Part shown: positions 42,131 to 53,800 of the stretch, piece by piece
How the letters are laid out: each line of letters starts with the position of its first letter
Numbering within the stretch: position 1 is the first letter of the stretch
NCBI GenBank assembly: GCA_963971575.1
Contig: OZ020625.1
Coordinates: 25,197,253-25,261,252, forward strand
Direction of reading: 5' to 3'
Length of the DNA stretch: 64,000 nt
Source of the DNA: Liopterus haemorrhoidalis
Lineage: Eukaryota; Arthropoda; Insecta; Coleoptera; Dytiscidae
The notes under the pieces: generated by a model
Databases searched by the model: none
Seen by the model: the letters and a program-made list of their open reading frames with translations, nothing else
Told to the model about the DNA's origin: nothing
Position numbers and translations under genes: made by a program

Positions 42131-42443
42131 TATTAGGGAAAAAATTTTCCAAATTTTTCAATAATTTTTTCGTTTTATCAAAAAATGTCACAAATAAAAG
42201 TTGTCAGTTATTGCTTCTTTAGCAACTTTTATTCAATAATTTTTTTCGAAATATTTTTCTGTTGTGAAATATTCGCAAAAATCTTAAAACCGACACGAGT
42301 AAACTCATTTTTAGTCAACCGATTTTTACCAAAAGTTGATCAATTTGTGCCATTGGTGGCAGAAGCTTAAATATGAAGTTTCATAAAAATCAGCCGAATT
42401 TGCTCTGCACGTGTACACAGAGAGACAGACAGACGGACGGACG

Positions 42444-42502
<59 letters not shown>

Positions 42503-42615
42503 CGACAGACATCATGCTAAAAATAGTCAAAACTTTATGTAGGGACCTCAATTCGTGGAGTTCCATCGAAATCTCGAAACGTCAAAATCGGTAAGATCAC
42601 AATACCTCCCTTATA

Positions 42616-43532
42616 AAAGGTGTCTCAAAAGAAATTTTATATTTAGTGGATCGATTAAAAAAAAAGTAAGCCGTATATAGAAAAAATGTTTATTAATTAT
42701 TAAAATACACTTTTTGGGGATTTATTTCTTAAAAATAATATCGTCTAAATGTAGACCCTCGCGTTCTCGGCACTCATTTAATCGAACAGTAAAATTACTT
42801 ATGACGTCTCGGCAGGTGGACTCAGCCCATACGGTCACTTTAGGCGAATGTAGGGGTTTCTGATGTTTGCGTTTCGGATTCGTTGCACTCCAGTAGCGGC
42901 AGTTCTGCTTATTTACGTGGCCATTAAGATGAAAATGAGCTTCATCCGAAAACAAAATGTTGGTAAACGTTGAAAATCGCTCAATCACCTGATTTACGAA
43001 ATTAAGCCTCTGACTGGCATCTTGGGCCTTTAATTCTTGCACCAATTGAATTTTGTAGGGGTGCAGCTTTAGGTTTTTGTGCATAATGCGATGTAATGAT
43101 GATCTATGCACATTTAAAGCAATTGCGCGCTTCCGAATTGAAAGGTTCGGGTCGTCACGAACAGACTGATTAACATTCTCCACGTTTTCTACCGTCCTTG
43201 ATGACCTAGGTCGCCCGGATTTTGATTTATCCAGCGTTGTACCAGTCTCTTCAAACTTTTTAACCCAATGTCGAATGAGAGGAATGCTTGGCGCATCATT
43301 TAAGTGGCGATAACCTCGAATACTGCAGAATTTTCTACGCGCTACAGTCGCCGAATCACCGTTTTTGTAAAACTCTCGCACGCATAACGCGCGGTCTGCT
43401 CCCGAGAAACGCTCCATAGCGAGTGAATTCCCAAGAGCCAGGCTACCGATTGACATAACCCCCGCGCCCCTCGGATACGTTGCGTTCACGCAGTAAGCTA
43501 AATAAATATAAAATTTCTTTTGAGACACCTTG
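42616..43532 (-). mobile_element. DD41D-type element, deleted copy 2, nested in HINE-B
   Basis: It is the same family as 34958-35866, between TA sites. The minus frame is open for 268 codons: [80 protein letters not shown]. It then joins from SPKVTVWA to [20 protein letters not shown]. The first catalytic Asp is kept; the second and third are deleted. Confidence 0.9.
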
Positions 43533-43555
43533 TATATGTTGGCGGTCGGTAAAAA

Positions 43556-44029
43556 TCTAATAACACGGGGCTGTAAAACAAATCAAATGTCCACCGCTTT
43601 TGATGTTAAGGGGTGATTTATTAGATTGGCAAAATTCTGATTTCATATCAAGTTTTAGTTTTTCTCCATCACGTCTAATTTCTAAAATAAAATATGGAGA
43701 ATTTTTTATGATAAAGGTACTTCTTGATTATTTATTTACTATTAACACTACTCAGAGATAAAGGTACACCTTATAGCCTTTCGCTTGTGTCCTGCGGAAC
43801 TGTCATGAATGCATGATTGATTCGACTTTATCGCATGATTGTGATTATTGCCACTCAACACTTTTGATGTGTAAATGTTTACATATTATAATCATCTTTT
43901 ATTTATATGAAGCTTAAGACAGTTGTAGTATTTACATTCGGCCCTACTAAATATGAGTCATAGATGATAAGATCTCAATTTTTATTTTTGTGGTATAAAA
44001 TATTGATACGTGATAAAAAAAAATATTAT
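43556..44029. other. No recognisable feature
   Basis: This is AT-rich sequence between two mobile elements. I see no ORF, terminal repeat or shared block here. Confidence 0.5.
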
Positions 44030-44513
44030 TTTTAGCATTATTTTCCGAAAACATAAACTGATCAAAAATTCCTGTTGTACTATTCCGGTTCACACTAATG
44101 TACATTACTTAGAATTTTTTCAGATTTTTAGTTTAAACCATCAAGGCTACAGGGTGTGGGATAATTTTTTTTGCACAATTTTGGTAAAATTCGCTTCAAA
44201 ATAATATATTTCGCAAAATGAAAATTTTGATCGTTAATCCACGTATCAAGGGCTTTCATTTGATACCCTACTCAGAATTGTAAAAAAAAATTTTTTTTTT
44301 TTTCGATGAGCGTATATTTGTTTATATTTTTAGGGGTATATATTTTTTAGATGTTTTAGTATTTTTCCTATGTGCGGGTCAAAGAGTTGTATAAGCATGC
44401 CAAATTTCAACTCTCTAGGTTTAGCCGTTTGGCTATAATTTTTACCGAACAGACAGACAGACGACAAAATGACGGTATAAGGGTTTTTTGGTCATACCTA
44501 CAAAACCCTAAAA
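44030..44513 (-). mobile_element. HINE-A copy (e), truncated
   Basis: It contains only the 5' half (minus direction): AGGGTTTTGTAGGTATGACC, (GTCT)3, the core block and CCGGAATAGTACAACAGG. It stops before the tRNA-like segment. Confidence 0.75.
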
Positions 44514-45210
44514 ATAGTTTTTTTTTGCATTTTTCATTTATTTTTTAATATTTTACCCTTGAATACAAACTTTTCCCATTTATTGAAATAATAGAGTTAT
44601 AATATTTTATTTTCTTTTTCCATAACATTTTTAATTGAATTAATTAGCAACAAATTAATATTTCTTTGGCGAGTTGTAATTTTTGAATGTTCTTCTTTAT
44701 ATTTTCACAGTAAATTGGCCTTCGCAAGAAAATTTTAGTTCAGAAGTAGCAATAGGATAAATATAAAAATGCATATATGTTTCATTGTCATAGTGATTTT
44801 ATACTTCAATAAGATTTTTTATCTATATGTATCGGAGTTATAAAATTGTTTTAACATGCAGCTGCAAAAGAGCAAATCTATAAATATAACAGATAAAAAA
44901 TTGCTGCTATATAACTAATCAAACAGTTTTATAAATGTTTTATTGTTTATTTTGTAACTATTTTAAGAACATTTCTAAAGAGTGCCGATTTTTAAAATGT
45001 TGCGTATGCAATATTATAATAGCCAAAAGGTTTTATAAACCTGCGCTTATTTTGGAAGTTTAAGTATTTTTTTGTTGCTCGATAGACATTCTTGTTGCTA
45101 AATTATAAAGCTATCAGATGTATAATATTGCTGTAAAAATGTTTATACAATTTTTATAAACCATTTTGTGCTAGTTGGGTAGATACGGTATAAATAACAA
45201 AAATATTTTA
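44514..45210. other. No recognisable feature
   Basis: This is AT-rich intergenic DNA with no convincing ORF or repeat boundary. Confidence 0.5.
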
Positions 45211-45773
45211 GACCGGGAGCTCATGACAGTTTTTGGTCTCCGATTTCATACAGCAGCCTTTTGGAGGAGAGAATATTTACCCTGTGACAACAAAAAAGGG
45301 ATGGTACTAAACCCCTGCACGCTTTCCGGTCATAGGGAAAATTGCATTTCCACTTAAACACAAAATTTTTGTGTTTTTCTCTGATTTAATATTGCTTGCC
45401 CTTTTGTCAAAAGAAAGTTATAACAAATTTAAAGTCTTTTAAATATATGTATGTGATTCGGAGGGTCCCAAAGGGCTCAAACGGTCATGTGATCTTGTAA
45501 TAAAAAATATGATTTTCCGCGTTTTCATACAGCATGCCTATAATTAAAAGACTTTAAATTTGTTATAACTTTCTTTTGACAAAAGGGCAAGCAATATTAA
45601 ATCAGAGAATAACACAAAAATTTTGTGCAAGTGGAAATGCAATTTTCCCTATGACCGGAAAGCGTGCAGGGGTTTAGTACCATCCCTTTTTTGTTGTCAC
45701 AGGGTAAATATTCTCTCCTCCAAAAGGCATGTTGTATGAAATCGGAGACCAAAAATGTCATGAGCTCCCGGTC
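45211..45773. mobile_element. Foldback MITE (family D), copy 2
   Basis: Inverted arms GACCGGGAGCTCATGACA ... TGTCATGAGCTCCCGGTC are flanked by TA. It is the reverse orientation of the copy at 7076-7639, with the same loop (CGGTCATGTGATCTTG). Confidence 0.82.
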
Positions 45774-46483
45774 TATTTGAAAAACGTAAACTATGCATAT
45801 GCTGATGCAACTTTTTATTGCCATTGTAATTATTCACGAAACCATGAAATATATGAAAATTCACACTTGACATCAATTGACACCAATTTTTTATCATACT
45901 TAGAAATGAAAAAATTTCAGTATTTGAGGACCATCAAAAAATGGTCCTACTTGAAATATTTTATCGAAACATTTACAAATATAGATACCAAACAAAAATT
46001 GTAAATGATTTTTTTAAAACTAATTGAAAATATTAGTATTAGAAGTACTTACTTTAAAAAACTCATAATACCATGATAAATCACACATTCACTGACTGAA
46101 ATATATTTTTCTTAGAAAAATGTATCTTTTCGCCCGTTAAAGCAAAATACTATGTTATCAATTATTACCTTAAGGAGGAAAAAATACTGATATAGTTTCT
46201 TAGATAAGATATGAATACATTTCAAACAAATCATTCTCTATAAAAATTTAATTTTTATTATTCGTTTTAGATAAATTAAAATATCATTTTTTTCCCATAG
46301 ACCAGTGATTCTTTACGACGTTCGTTCAAAAATTGGCGGACTTGGGCCATAATTAGAGTTAGAACATAGTTAGGCCTAAGCTGTCACTGTCGCTTGCGAA
46401 CGGCACGTTTTTTTTTTCAATAAAAACTGTTCATTTTATTCATGTGCCGAACCTGTCAAAACCGAGACTCGTACTTCATACCA

Positions 46484-47522
46484 TTTTTAGGGTTTTGTAG
46501 GTATGACCAAAAAACTCTTATACCGTCATTTTGTCATCTGTCTGTCTGTTCGGTAAAAATTGTATCCAAACGGCTAAACCTAGAGAGTTGAAATTTGGCA
46601 CGCTTATAAAACTCGTTGACCCGCACATAGAAAAAATACTAAAACATCTCAAAAACATATCCCCCTAAAAATATAAACAAATATGTGCTCATCGAAAAAA
46701 AATATATTTTTTTAAAATTCTGAGTAGGGTATCAAATGAAAGCCCTTAGTACGTGGATTAACGATCAAAATTTTATTTTTGTAAATACATTATTTTGACG
46801 CCATTTTTGCCAAAATTGAGCAAAAAAAAATTTGTCCCACACCCTGTTGCCCAGATGGTTTAAACTAAAAATCTGAAAAAATTCTAAATAATGTACATTT
46901 GTGTGAACCGGAATAGTACAACAGGAATTTTTGATCAGATTCAGTTTTCGGAAAATAACGCATTTTTTGTGTTTTTAACTAAAATATGTTAAATATTTAA
47001 TTCGCTATGTAACATAATAGATAAGTAAGCGCTCGTAGCGTAGTGCGTTTCGTCGTTGCTTTGTAATTTGCAAACCAGAGTTCGAATCCCGTCAATTTTT
47101 ATTTTTTCCGTCTTTTTTGCATTTTTATTTTGTTTAAATTATTTTGTCAAAATTCTAGTTACATTTTGGTAAATGTTGCATTTAATTTTTAAAAGCGTAA
47201 ATTTAAAATAAGGAAGTGTTGAAATTATAATTTAATTCTATGTTTGAATGTATACGAAATCAGAAGGCGGGGCTTATGATTTAAGCAACCAATGGAAGCC
47301 ACAGGCGCAATTTTCAAAATCTTAATGAACCTTGCTATATAAAAAAAATACTGCACATATTTAGAAACCTAAATAATGGGCCTAAGTATTAGGCATTCGA
47401 ATTAAAATTAACAAAAAAAATATTTTAACATAAAATTTGTTTTGGCATCCCAAATAATCATCATTCACTTACTAAATACCTGCAAAACCCTGAAATGTGT
47501 GAAAAATCACACTTCACATCAA
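46484..47522 (+). mobile_element. HINE-A copy (f), full length
   Basis: It is in forward orientation: TTTTTAGGGTTTTGTAGGTA, (GTCT)3, core, tRNA-like segment at 47029-47093, ATACCTGCAAAACCCTG, the hairpin GTGTGAAAAATCACAC and TTCACATCAA. Confidence 0.82.
47029..47093 (+). other. tRNA-like Pol III unit in HINE-A (f)
   Basis: This is the best preserved unit: GCTCGTAGCGTAGTGCG (A box), TTTGTAATTTGCAAACC, then B box GAGTTCGAATCCCGTCAA and TTTTT. The layout resembles a degenerate tRNA gene with a Pol III stop. Confidence 0.55.
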
Positions 47523-47759
47523 TTTTTATTTATTATGTATAGATCATTTAATTGATCTGTGTTTTATTCTAAAACCACAATACAACAAATAATATAGTTT
47601 CAAGATAAATTTTTATTCACCAAAATCACTAAAAATCATAAATACAATATATTTAAATATTTAATACATTCCAATTTCAACATCTTCTGTGTATAGTTCT
47701 TTCAGAGGTAATTCTGGTCCAACAGCATTGTTTATACCAAATTTTTATTACCAAATATA

Positions 47760-48020
47760 GCCTCCGAATCTCCGGATTTTGAAATATGATAGCTCCCCAG
47801 CAAACATTCAACTAACGGCCGAGCCGGCAAACTGCTTTTACTGTTGGTATATTGGTGGCACCAAAAGTAAGTGCAACGCCAGTATCAATAATGTACTTCA
47901 CATTTGTATTTCGCATTCCGCCTATACGAAGTACTTTACCAGCATTTTATAAGCACTCCTTGTTTGTATTAATCCAAGCAAACATTTTTATACGGGCTAT
48001 CGTCTCTTCTTCACTCATAC
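47760..48020 (-). pseudogene. Unidentified coding relic
   Basis: From ATG near 48019 the minus frame reads MSEEETIARIKMFAWINTNK, then a stop after ECL, then NAGKVLRIGGMRNTNVKYII and DTGVALTFGATNIPTVKAVC before another stop. The two aligned open blocks suggest a decayed exon rather than chance. I do not recognise the family. Confidence 0.3.
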
Positions 48021-48629
48021 TTTTTACTTAAAACTAAACTTTTTTTGAATGTAATAATTTGAAAAGTCTGATTGTTCTTAGTCATAAAACGCCCTAACCG
48101 CGTGGCCTTGGAGGGCCAGTACAAGTTGATACGTGTCGGTGGACAGTCAAGATGTGTCAAGATGTGTATTTAAATAGTTATTGTTTTGTGAACATTATAC
48201 AGCTTTTTATTGTGATTTGTGTGTGTTTTATTAGATTTAAGGACGCATTTTACACAAACTGTTTCATGTTAAATTGTTTAATTTTTAGTTTAGTTAAATC
48301 ATAGTTTTTTTCATGTAATAAAATTTTCAATTATTAAAAAATCTGTTACAAGATTATAAATATGTCATTTAAAAAATATAATTTGTCATATTTTATTTTG
48401 AATAGTGACATCTTAAATATTTTGTAAATATAATACTAACCTAAAATAATACAAACTTAATCCAAAACTGTAAAGCTTTTTTTACAATATAACCAAGTTT
48501 CTAAAAGTCAGTAATATACTATAAAAATCACCAAAATAACCAGATCTAGTTTGTTCTTATAAAAGTGAACAGCTTATAGCATTAATGCTTATAAAATTTG
48601 ATAATTGAATTTATTTTAACAAGTATGAT

Positions 48630-48781
48630 TTCTTTAGGTTGGCACTCTTCAAGTCAGGGGGAAAAGATGTGGTAGATAAAACAAGCCGAATATTGGCGAA
48701 AATTAATAGTCACCACTTATCTTTAGGATGCAATTTTTTGGCCGAAATGGCAGAAAACCATTTTCTTAAAATTCTTCACTA
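48630..48781 (+). pseudogene. Unidentified coding relic
   Basis: One frame reads RLALFKSGGKDVVDKTSRIL, then AKINSHHLSLGCNFLAEMAE and NHFLKILH, stop. The pattern faintly recalls the C-terminal DUF4806 region of insect transposon-associated proteins; this is a guess. Confidence 0.25.
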
Positions 48782-48884
48782 AATTAATAAATTAAATAAA
48801 CTAATTCCTGTTATTCCTGAAATTATATTTATTTAATATTTATAAATAAATCAATAAATTATAACTGTTAATACAATTTATAAT

Positions 48885-50255
48885 CGGCCAGTTTTACCAT
48901 CGTTGAATAAATTTATTTAACAATATCGCATTATTCTATTGACAGCAATATTAATTTCTTCATTAATAGTTTAAAACCGATGCGACATTGTCAAAGGCTA
49001 TAGCGGGATAAGATAGTGAAAACTGCACCGCTCCAGAATCCATTTTTATTTGACCATTCGAAAGTACTTGGTCGAAAACCCCCTCAAAAAAATTTTCAGC
49101 CCCCGAAACCCACTAGGGTGTTCTCTATGCGAAAAACAACGTTTTTTCGACTTTTATTTTTCCTGGGCGCTACTTTCATACAAAAAATCTGAAAAAATTC
49201 ACAGACGTGTGTTTCAGCACTACAAATATCCATGAATTTTTTCAGATTTTTTCGACTGAAACTAAGTTCAGGAAAAATCTTTGAAATTTTCAACGATTTT
49301 TTAGGTTATGTAAATAATGTTTGGCCAACTTTAAGTACATACATTTTGTGTATTTTTTTTCCCTCTTTCGAATGGCGGTGTTAGAATTGTCAGTTTCACG
49401 CCGGAACAAGCTCAAAAATCGAAAAAACTGTTTTTTTTTTACTTTTTTCCCATTTTTTTCGCACATAACCTCAAAAAAACAATGGAGAAATGATTTTTCA
49501 CACTTTTTTTTGGTACTGACAAGTTCCAAAATTCAAAAAACACCATTTTTGAATCACAGTGTACGCATAATTACGATAAAAACGTTTTTTTCCAACATTT
49601 TTCCCATTTTTTTAGCACATAACCTCAAAAATCAACGGCAAAATGATTTTTCATGGTTTTTGAATTTTGGAACTTGACAGTACCAAAAAAAGTGTGAAAA
49701 ATCATTTCTCCATTGTTTTTTTGAGGTTATGTGCGAAAAAAATGGGAAAAAAGTAAAAAAAAAACAGTTTTTTCGATTTTTGAGCTTGTTCCGGCGTGAA
49801 ACTGACAATTCTAACACCGCCATTCGAAAGAGGGAAAAAAAATACACAAAATGTATGTACTTAAAAGTTGGCCAAACATTATTTACATAACCTAAAAAAT
49901 CGTTGAAAATTTCAAAGATTTTTCCTGAGCTTAGTTTCAGTCGAAAAAATCTGAAAAAATGCATGGATATTTGTAGTGCTGAAACACACGTCTGTGAATT
50001 TTTTCAGATTTTTTGGATGAAAGTAGCGCCCAGGAAAAATAAAAGTCGAAAAAACGTTGTTTTTCGCATAGAGAACACCCTAGTGGGTTTCGGGGGCTGA
50101 AAATTTTTTTGAGGGGGTTTTCGACCAAGTACTTTCGAATGGTCAAATAAAAATGGAATTCTGGAGCGGTGCAGTTTTCACTATCTTATCCCGCTATAGC
50201 CTTTATTTGTTAAATAAATTTATTCAACGGTGGTGAAAATGGCCAAATGAGTATT
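48885..50255. repeat. Large inverted repeat (foldback), arms about 550-600 bp
   Basis: 48994-49540 (GGCTATAGCGGGATAAGATA ...) reappears inverted and almost unchanged at 49661-50205, around a 120-bp loop. Outside that, CGTTGAATAAATTTATTTAA (48904 on) and its inverse (50210 on) extend the symmetry; the left side has an extra ~70 bp. Short open frames in the arms mirror each other and are not genes. Confidence 0.88.
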
Positions 50256-50334
50256 TATTTTGCACCTAACCATTAATTTATTTTAATACTGGGTAAGTAC
50301 ACATATGTTACATTTGAAACACTAGAGAGTGGGT

Positions 50335-50595
50335 ATAATATATGCACTGGCCCAGTGCGAAATACCAGCACTAGCCCAGTGCAAAATGCCAGCACTGGCC
50401 CAGTGCGAAATGCCAGCACTGGCCCATTACTTTCAATGCACTTTACCGTTGCTGGGACGGCAACTTATTCATCAATGGGCCAATAACGGCCACGGGGACA
50501 CCGGGGTACTGGCCCAGTACGAAATGCCAGCACTGGCCCGTTACTTTCAATGCCGGGGAGTATGTGCTTTACCAGCACTGGCCCGTATAAAAATG
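50335..50595. repeat. Minisatellite with near-palindromic unit
   Basis: The 24-bp unit GCACTGGCCCAGTGCGAAAT plus GCCA occurs about four times, then in more diverged form. GCACTGGCCCAGTGC is almost self-complementary (7-base arms around one C). It is GC-rich compared with its surroundings and lies next to the gene B 3' end. Confidence 0.8.
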
Positions 50596-50723
50596 TTTGC
50601 TGGGTCTATCTGATCCTGATATCTAATATTCTTAATTTTTTCTAAAAAACAATTTTTTAAATTCATTCATCAATACTTTTTGTTAATTTCACTTCAAATT
50701 TCCATTTTGCTTTATCCTCCGAA

Positions 50724-50858
50724 TCACGGTTTCAAATCTGAAGTTTTAATCACTTTTTTGCCTTCTTTAGCACTTGCTACTGGTTTCTCGTAAGTGCAGT
50801 ACGTTTCCGACATCCTCATGTATTGGAAAGCTGCATGGTAAAGATGTTTCAACTGATC
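50724..50858 (-). CDS. Gene B exon 16': C-terminus and stop
   Basis: This exon is 135 nt with a protein identical to gene A exon 16, ending SDLKP and TGA. About 100 bases of 3' flank are also shared with gene A before homology stops at the minisatellite near 50610. Confidence 0.9.
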   Translation of the reverse strand, partial: DQLKHLYHAAFQYMRMSETYCTYEKPVASAKEGKKVIKTSDLKP

Positions 50859-53800
50859 CTACAAATTATAAATTGTAATATTAGTCATTAATGAGTATTA
50901 AGTAAAATTAGAATTGCCAAACTAGCACCAAATTCATGGCGCGTTTACATTAGGCTAGTGAACGAGCTAGTGAAGAGCTTGTTAGTGACAAATATAGTTA
51001 CTATAGGGATTTGCAGCTAAGCACCCTACCATCTGGTGAGCGTTTCATGAACTTGTGTACATCAGATAACATTTCGTTTTGTGTATTGGTTTTGTATGAA
51101 GTTTGTTTTTAAAGTTTTATTATAATCATTGAAAAATGTATAATACATATTGTTGTGTGCCTATGTGCAATTCATTGAAAAGAAGAAACCCGGAAATATC
51201 GTTTCATTTGTTTCCACCAATATCAGACGTACGGTTCGAAACAAAATTGGGAAAGCAAGAGGTTAGGAATCGACGCGATGTTTAGATAAACAATTTAAAA
51301 ATTGGAAAAAAAGTGAGCCCTTATATCAAAGTTTGCTCATTACATTTTAATGATAGTGACTACAAAAAATATTTTCAATTTTGTATTTATTATCGCATAT
51401 CTTGAAAATTCCTGTTATTGTGTGTGGGTTTGTAATGCACAAGTTTGTAGGCATAATGCATAATTCTTTATGAACTCTCTGTTTTTTTCAGAGACTCCAC
51501 ACAATATTATATGCCCAGCATTGTAGATTTCTACCCCTTGGTAAACAACACGGGAATTATTATTTCCCCTAATATAGTTAAAATAATCGACAATGGAAAA
51601 CCGCCATAACTTAAAACCAGATCACAAAATGTAGTATTTTAGATGTTTACAAGTAATGTCACTTCACAAAATCAGAAAATCCTAAACAATTATTTATTTT
51701 TTGTCGTTTTTTGATACACTTTTCGCTATTATTTACTAGTAAATGTCAAGTGGTATCTGATTTAGAATGGTTTCAAAAAAATCCGCGTGGCGCTACGATC
51801 TTAAAATTTTTCCCCTATAGGGCAGTCGGCGAATCAGTGCAGTTGCGTCACTCCAAACATCACATATTTTTGTGACGTCATGTTTGGTACGTCTACATAG
51901 CATCCATTTAACGAATGTAATATTCGTACGCTGTCACTTGTATCGTAATGAAATGAAAATATAAAAATAAGAACAGAATAGAAAACAAATAAACTATTCT
52001 AATAAGCTAAATAAGTAGTCCTAAAAAGGACGGATGTGATCCAAAAATATGATCAAAGAATTGGCGGTTAGTAAAAAATGTACATTTATGGCGGGTTGCT
52101 ACAACATACAAAAACAAATGATTTTAACTTGAGTTAGGGATAATTCTTACTTTAGCAACCGTCCATTAATGTATTTATTTTGTCTGTCTGTCCGTCCGTC
52201 TGTCTGTGTACACGTGCAGAGCAAATTCGGCTGAAAGGATTTTTATTAAACTTCATATTTAAGCTTTTGACATCAATAGCATGGCTGAACTTTTGGTAAA
52301 AATCGGTTTACTAGAAATGGGAGTTTACTCGTGTCGATTTTAAGATTTTTGGGAATATTTAGCAACAGAAAAATATTTCGAAAAAATTTATGTAACAAAA
52401 GTTGGTATAAATGCAATAACTTTTATTTGAGACATTTTTTGATAAAACGAAAAAAATTTGATAAATTTTTCGAAATTTTTTCCAAGTATCTATTTTTTCC
52501 TACTTATAACGTTTCCATGGTCATGATAAATAATATCTCTGTTAGAAAATATTAGGCCAAGTTATTTCTACTCTGCAGCTAGAATGTATTTTATGCAAGT
52601 ACTATGTGATGGCGGTTGGTCCTGTGGTGGCAACAGCTGATTTTTTTTCATACTTATATGTAACGTTTCCATGGTTATGATAAATAATATCTCTGTTAGA
52701 AAATATTAGGCCAAGTTATTTCTACTCTGCTGCTAGAATGTATTTTATACAAGTACTTTGTGATGGCGATCGGTTCTGTGGTGACCACAGATGTTTTTTC
52801 CGATTACGGCGCTGTTTTCTTAACTCGCCACAAGTGCCAAATGTACTTGTTACGTTTCTGAGTTACACCCTCTACACCAGGGGTTCCCAAAGTTTTTCCT
52901 AGGCGGGCCAATTTAGTATTTCCCAAATTTCTGGCGGGCCAAAAAAAACGGAATTATATCAAAACAGTGATATATGTAATCATGAATTTTTTGGTTTCAA
53001 ATATATTTAACTACTTCTTAATTTTTTTAAATTTTTATTTATTAAGATACCAAATTTAATATAAATATAAATCCTTAATTATTCAACAATTATTACAAAC
53101 TAATACTATTTATTAACACAAACAAAAAAAACTGAAATCTATTTTATTATGAATATAAATCTTTAACTATAGCAAGAATTGTTATAAAATTATACTATTT
53201 ATTAACACAAAAGTAAAACCAGACTTATTGTAAATATAGAACTTTAACTATAGCAACAATTATTACAAACTATTAGTAATAATCTAAATTAAAAAGGCTG
53301 AAAAATCGCACCTACATTTTATTGTATTTTATTCGTAATATTTTATTATCTATTTTACTATTTATTTATTTTTTTAATAAAAATATAAATTATCGCAACG
53401 ATGTCGCGGACCGCACTTTGGGAATCCCTACTCTTCACTAATAACTAAATGCACAAGTTTACCTGAGATGAAATAAACTGTCGTCTACTCCTTTTGACGA
53501 GTCTAACGGCTGACACTATATCACAGTGGCTCTCATTTTTAATTTGTTCGACAATGGCTGCCATGGCCACGAAAAATCCACTCGCTTTCGCACCGTCACT
53601 GAAACAAATAAGTTTATTAAAATAACCACATGACACGTACTCAGTTTGAACAAGTAAAGAATTGTAAAAAGATTTGAAATATTAAGCATAATTTCCTAGA
53701 ACGAGTCATATACGAGGTGCGTAAATTAAGTAAATGGACTGGAAACATAATATTGGATCTGGCAACATTTGGGACACGGAACTTGGAAGGGCGGCAGAAG

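Larger units (their letters stand above)
41205..43555. mobile_element. HINE-B copy with 150-bp array, interrupted by a DD41D element
   Basis: The left part (ACGAAATCCTGTAAACTATG ...) matches 60313-60630. An array of ~148-bp units follows (41480-42130), then the HINE-B block, an ACAG/ACGG array (42423-42505), and CCTCCCTTATA. It resumes after the insert as TATATGTTGGCGGTCGGTAA. Confidence 0.7.

Noticed and set aside
48994..50205. Several 60-118 codon frames in the inverted repeat
   Set aside because: The same frames appear mirrored in both arms, are Phe/Lys/Ser-rich low-complexity, and lack known motifs.
50335..50595. Possible CRISPR-like array of 24-bp repeats
   Set aside because: Units are contiguous without unique spacers of fixed length, and the host is a eukaryote.
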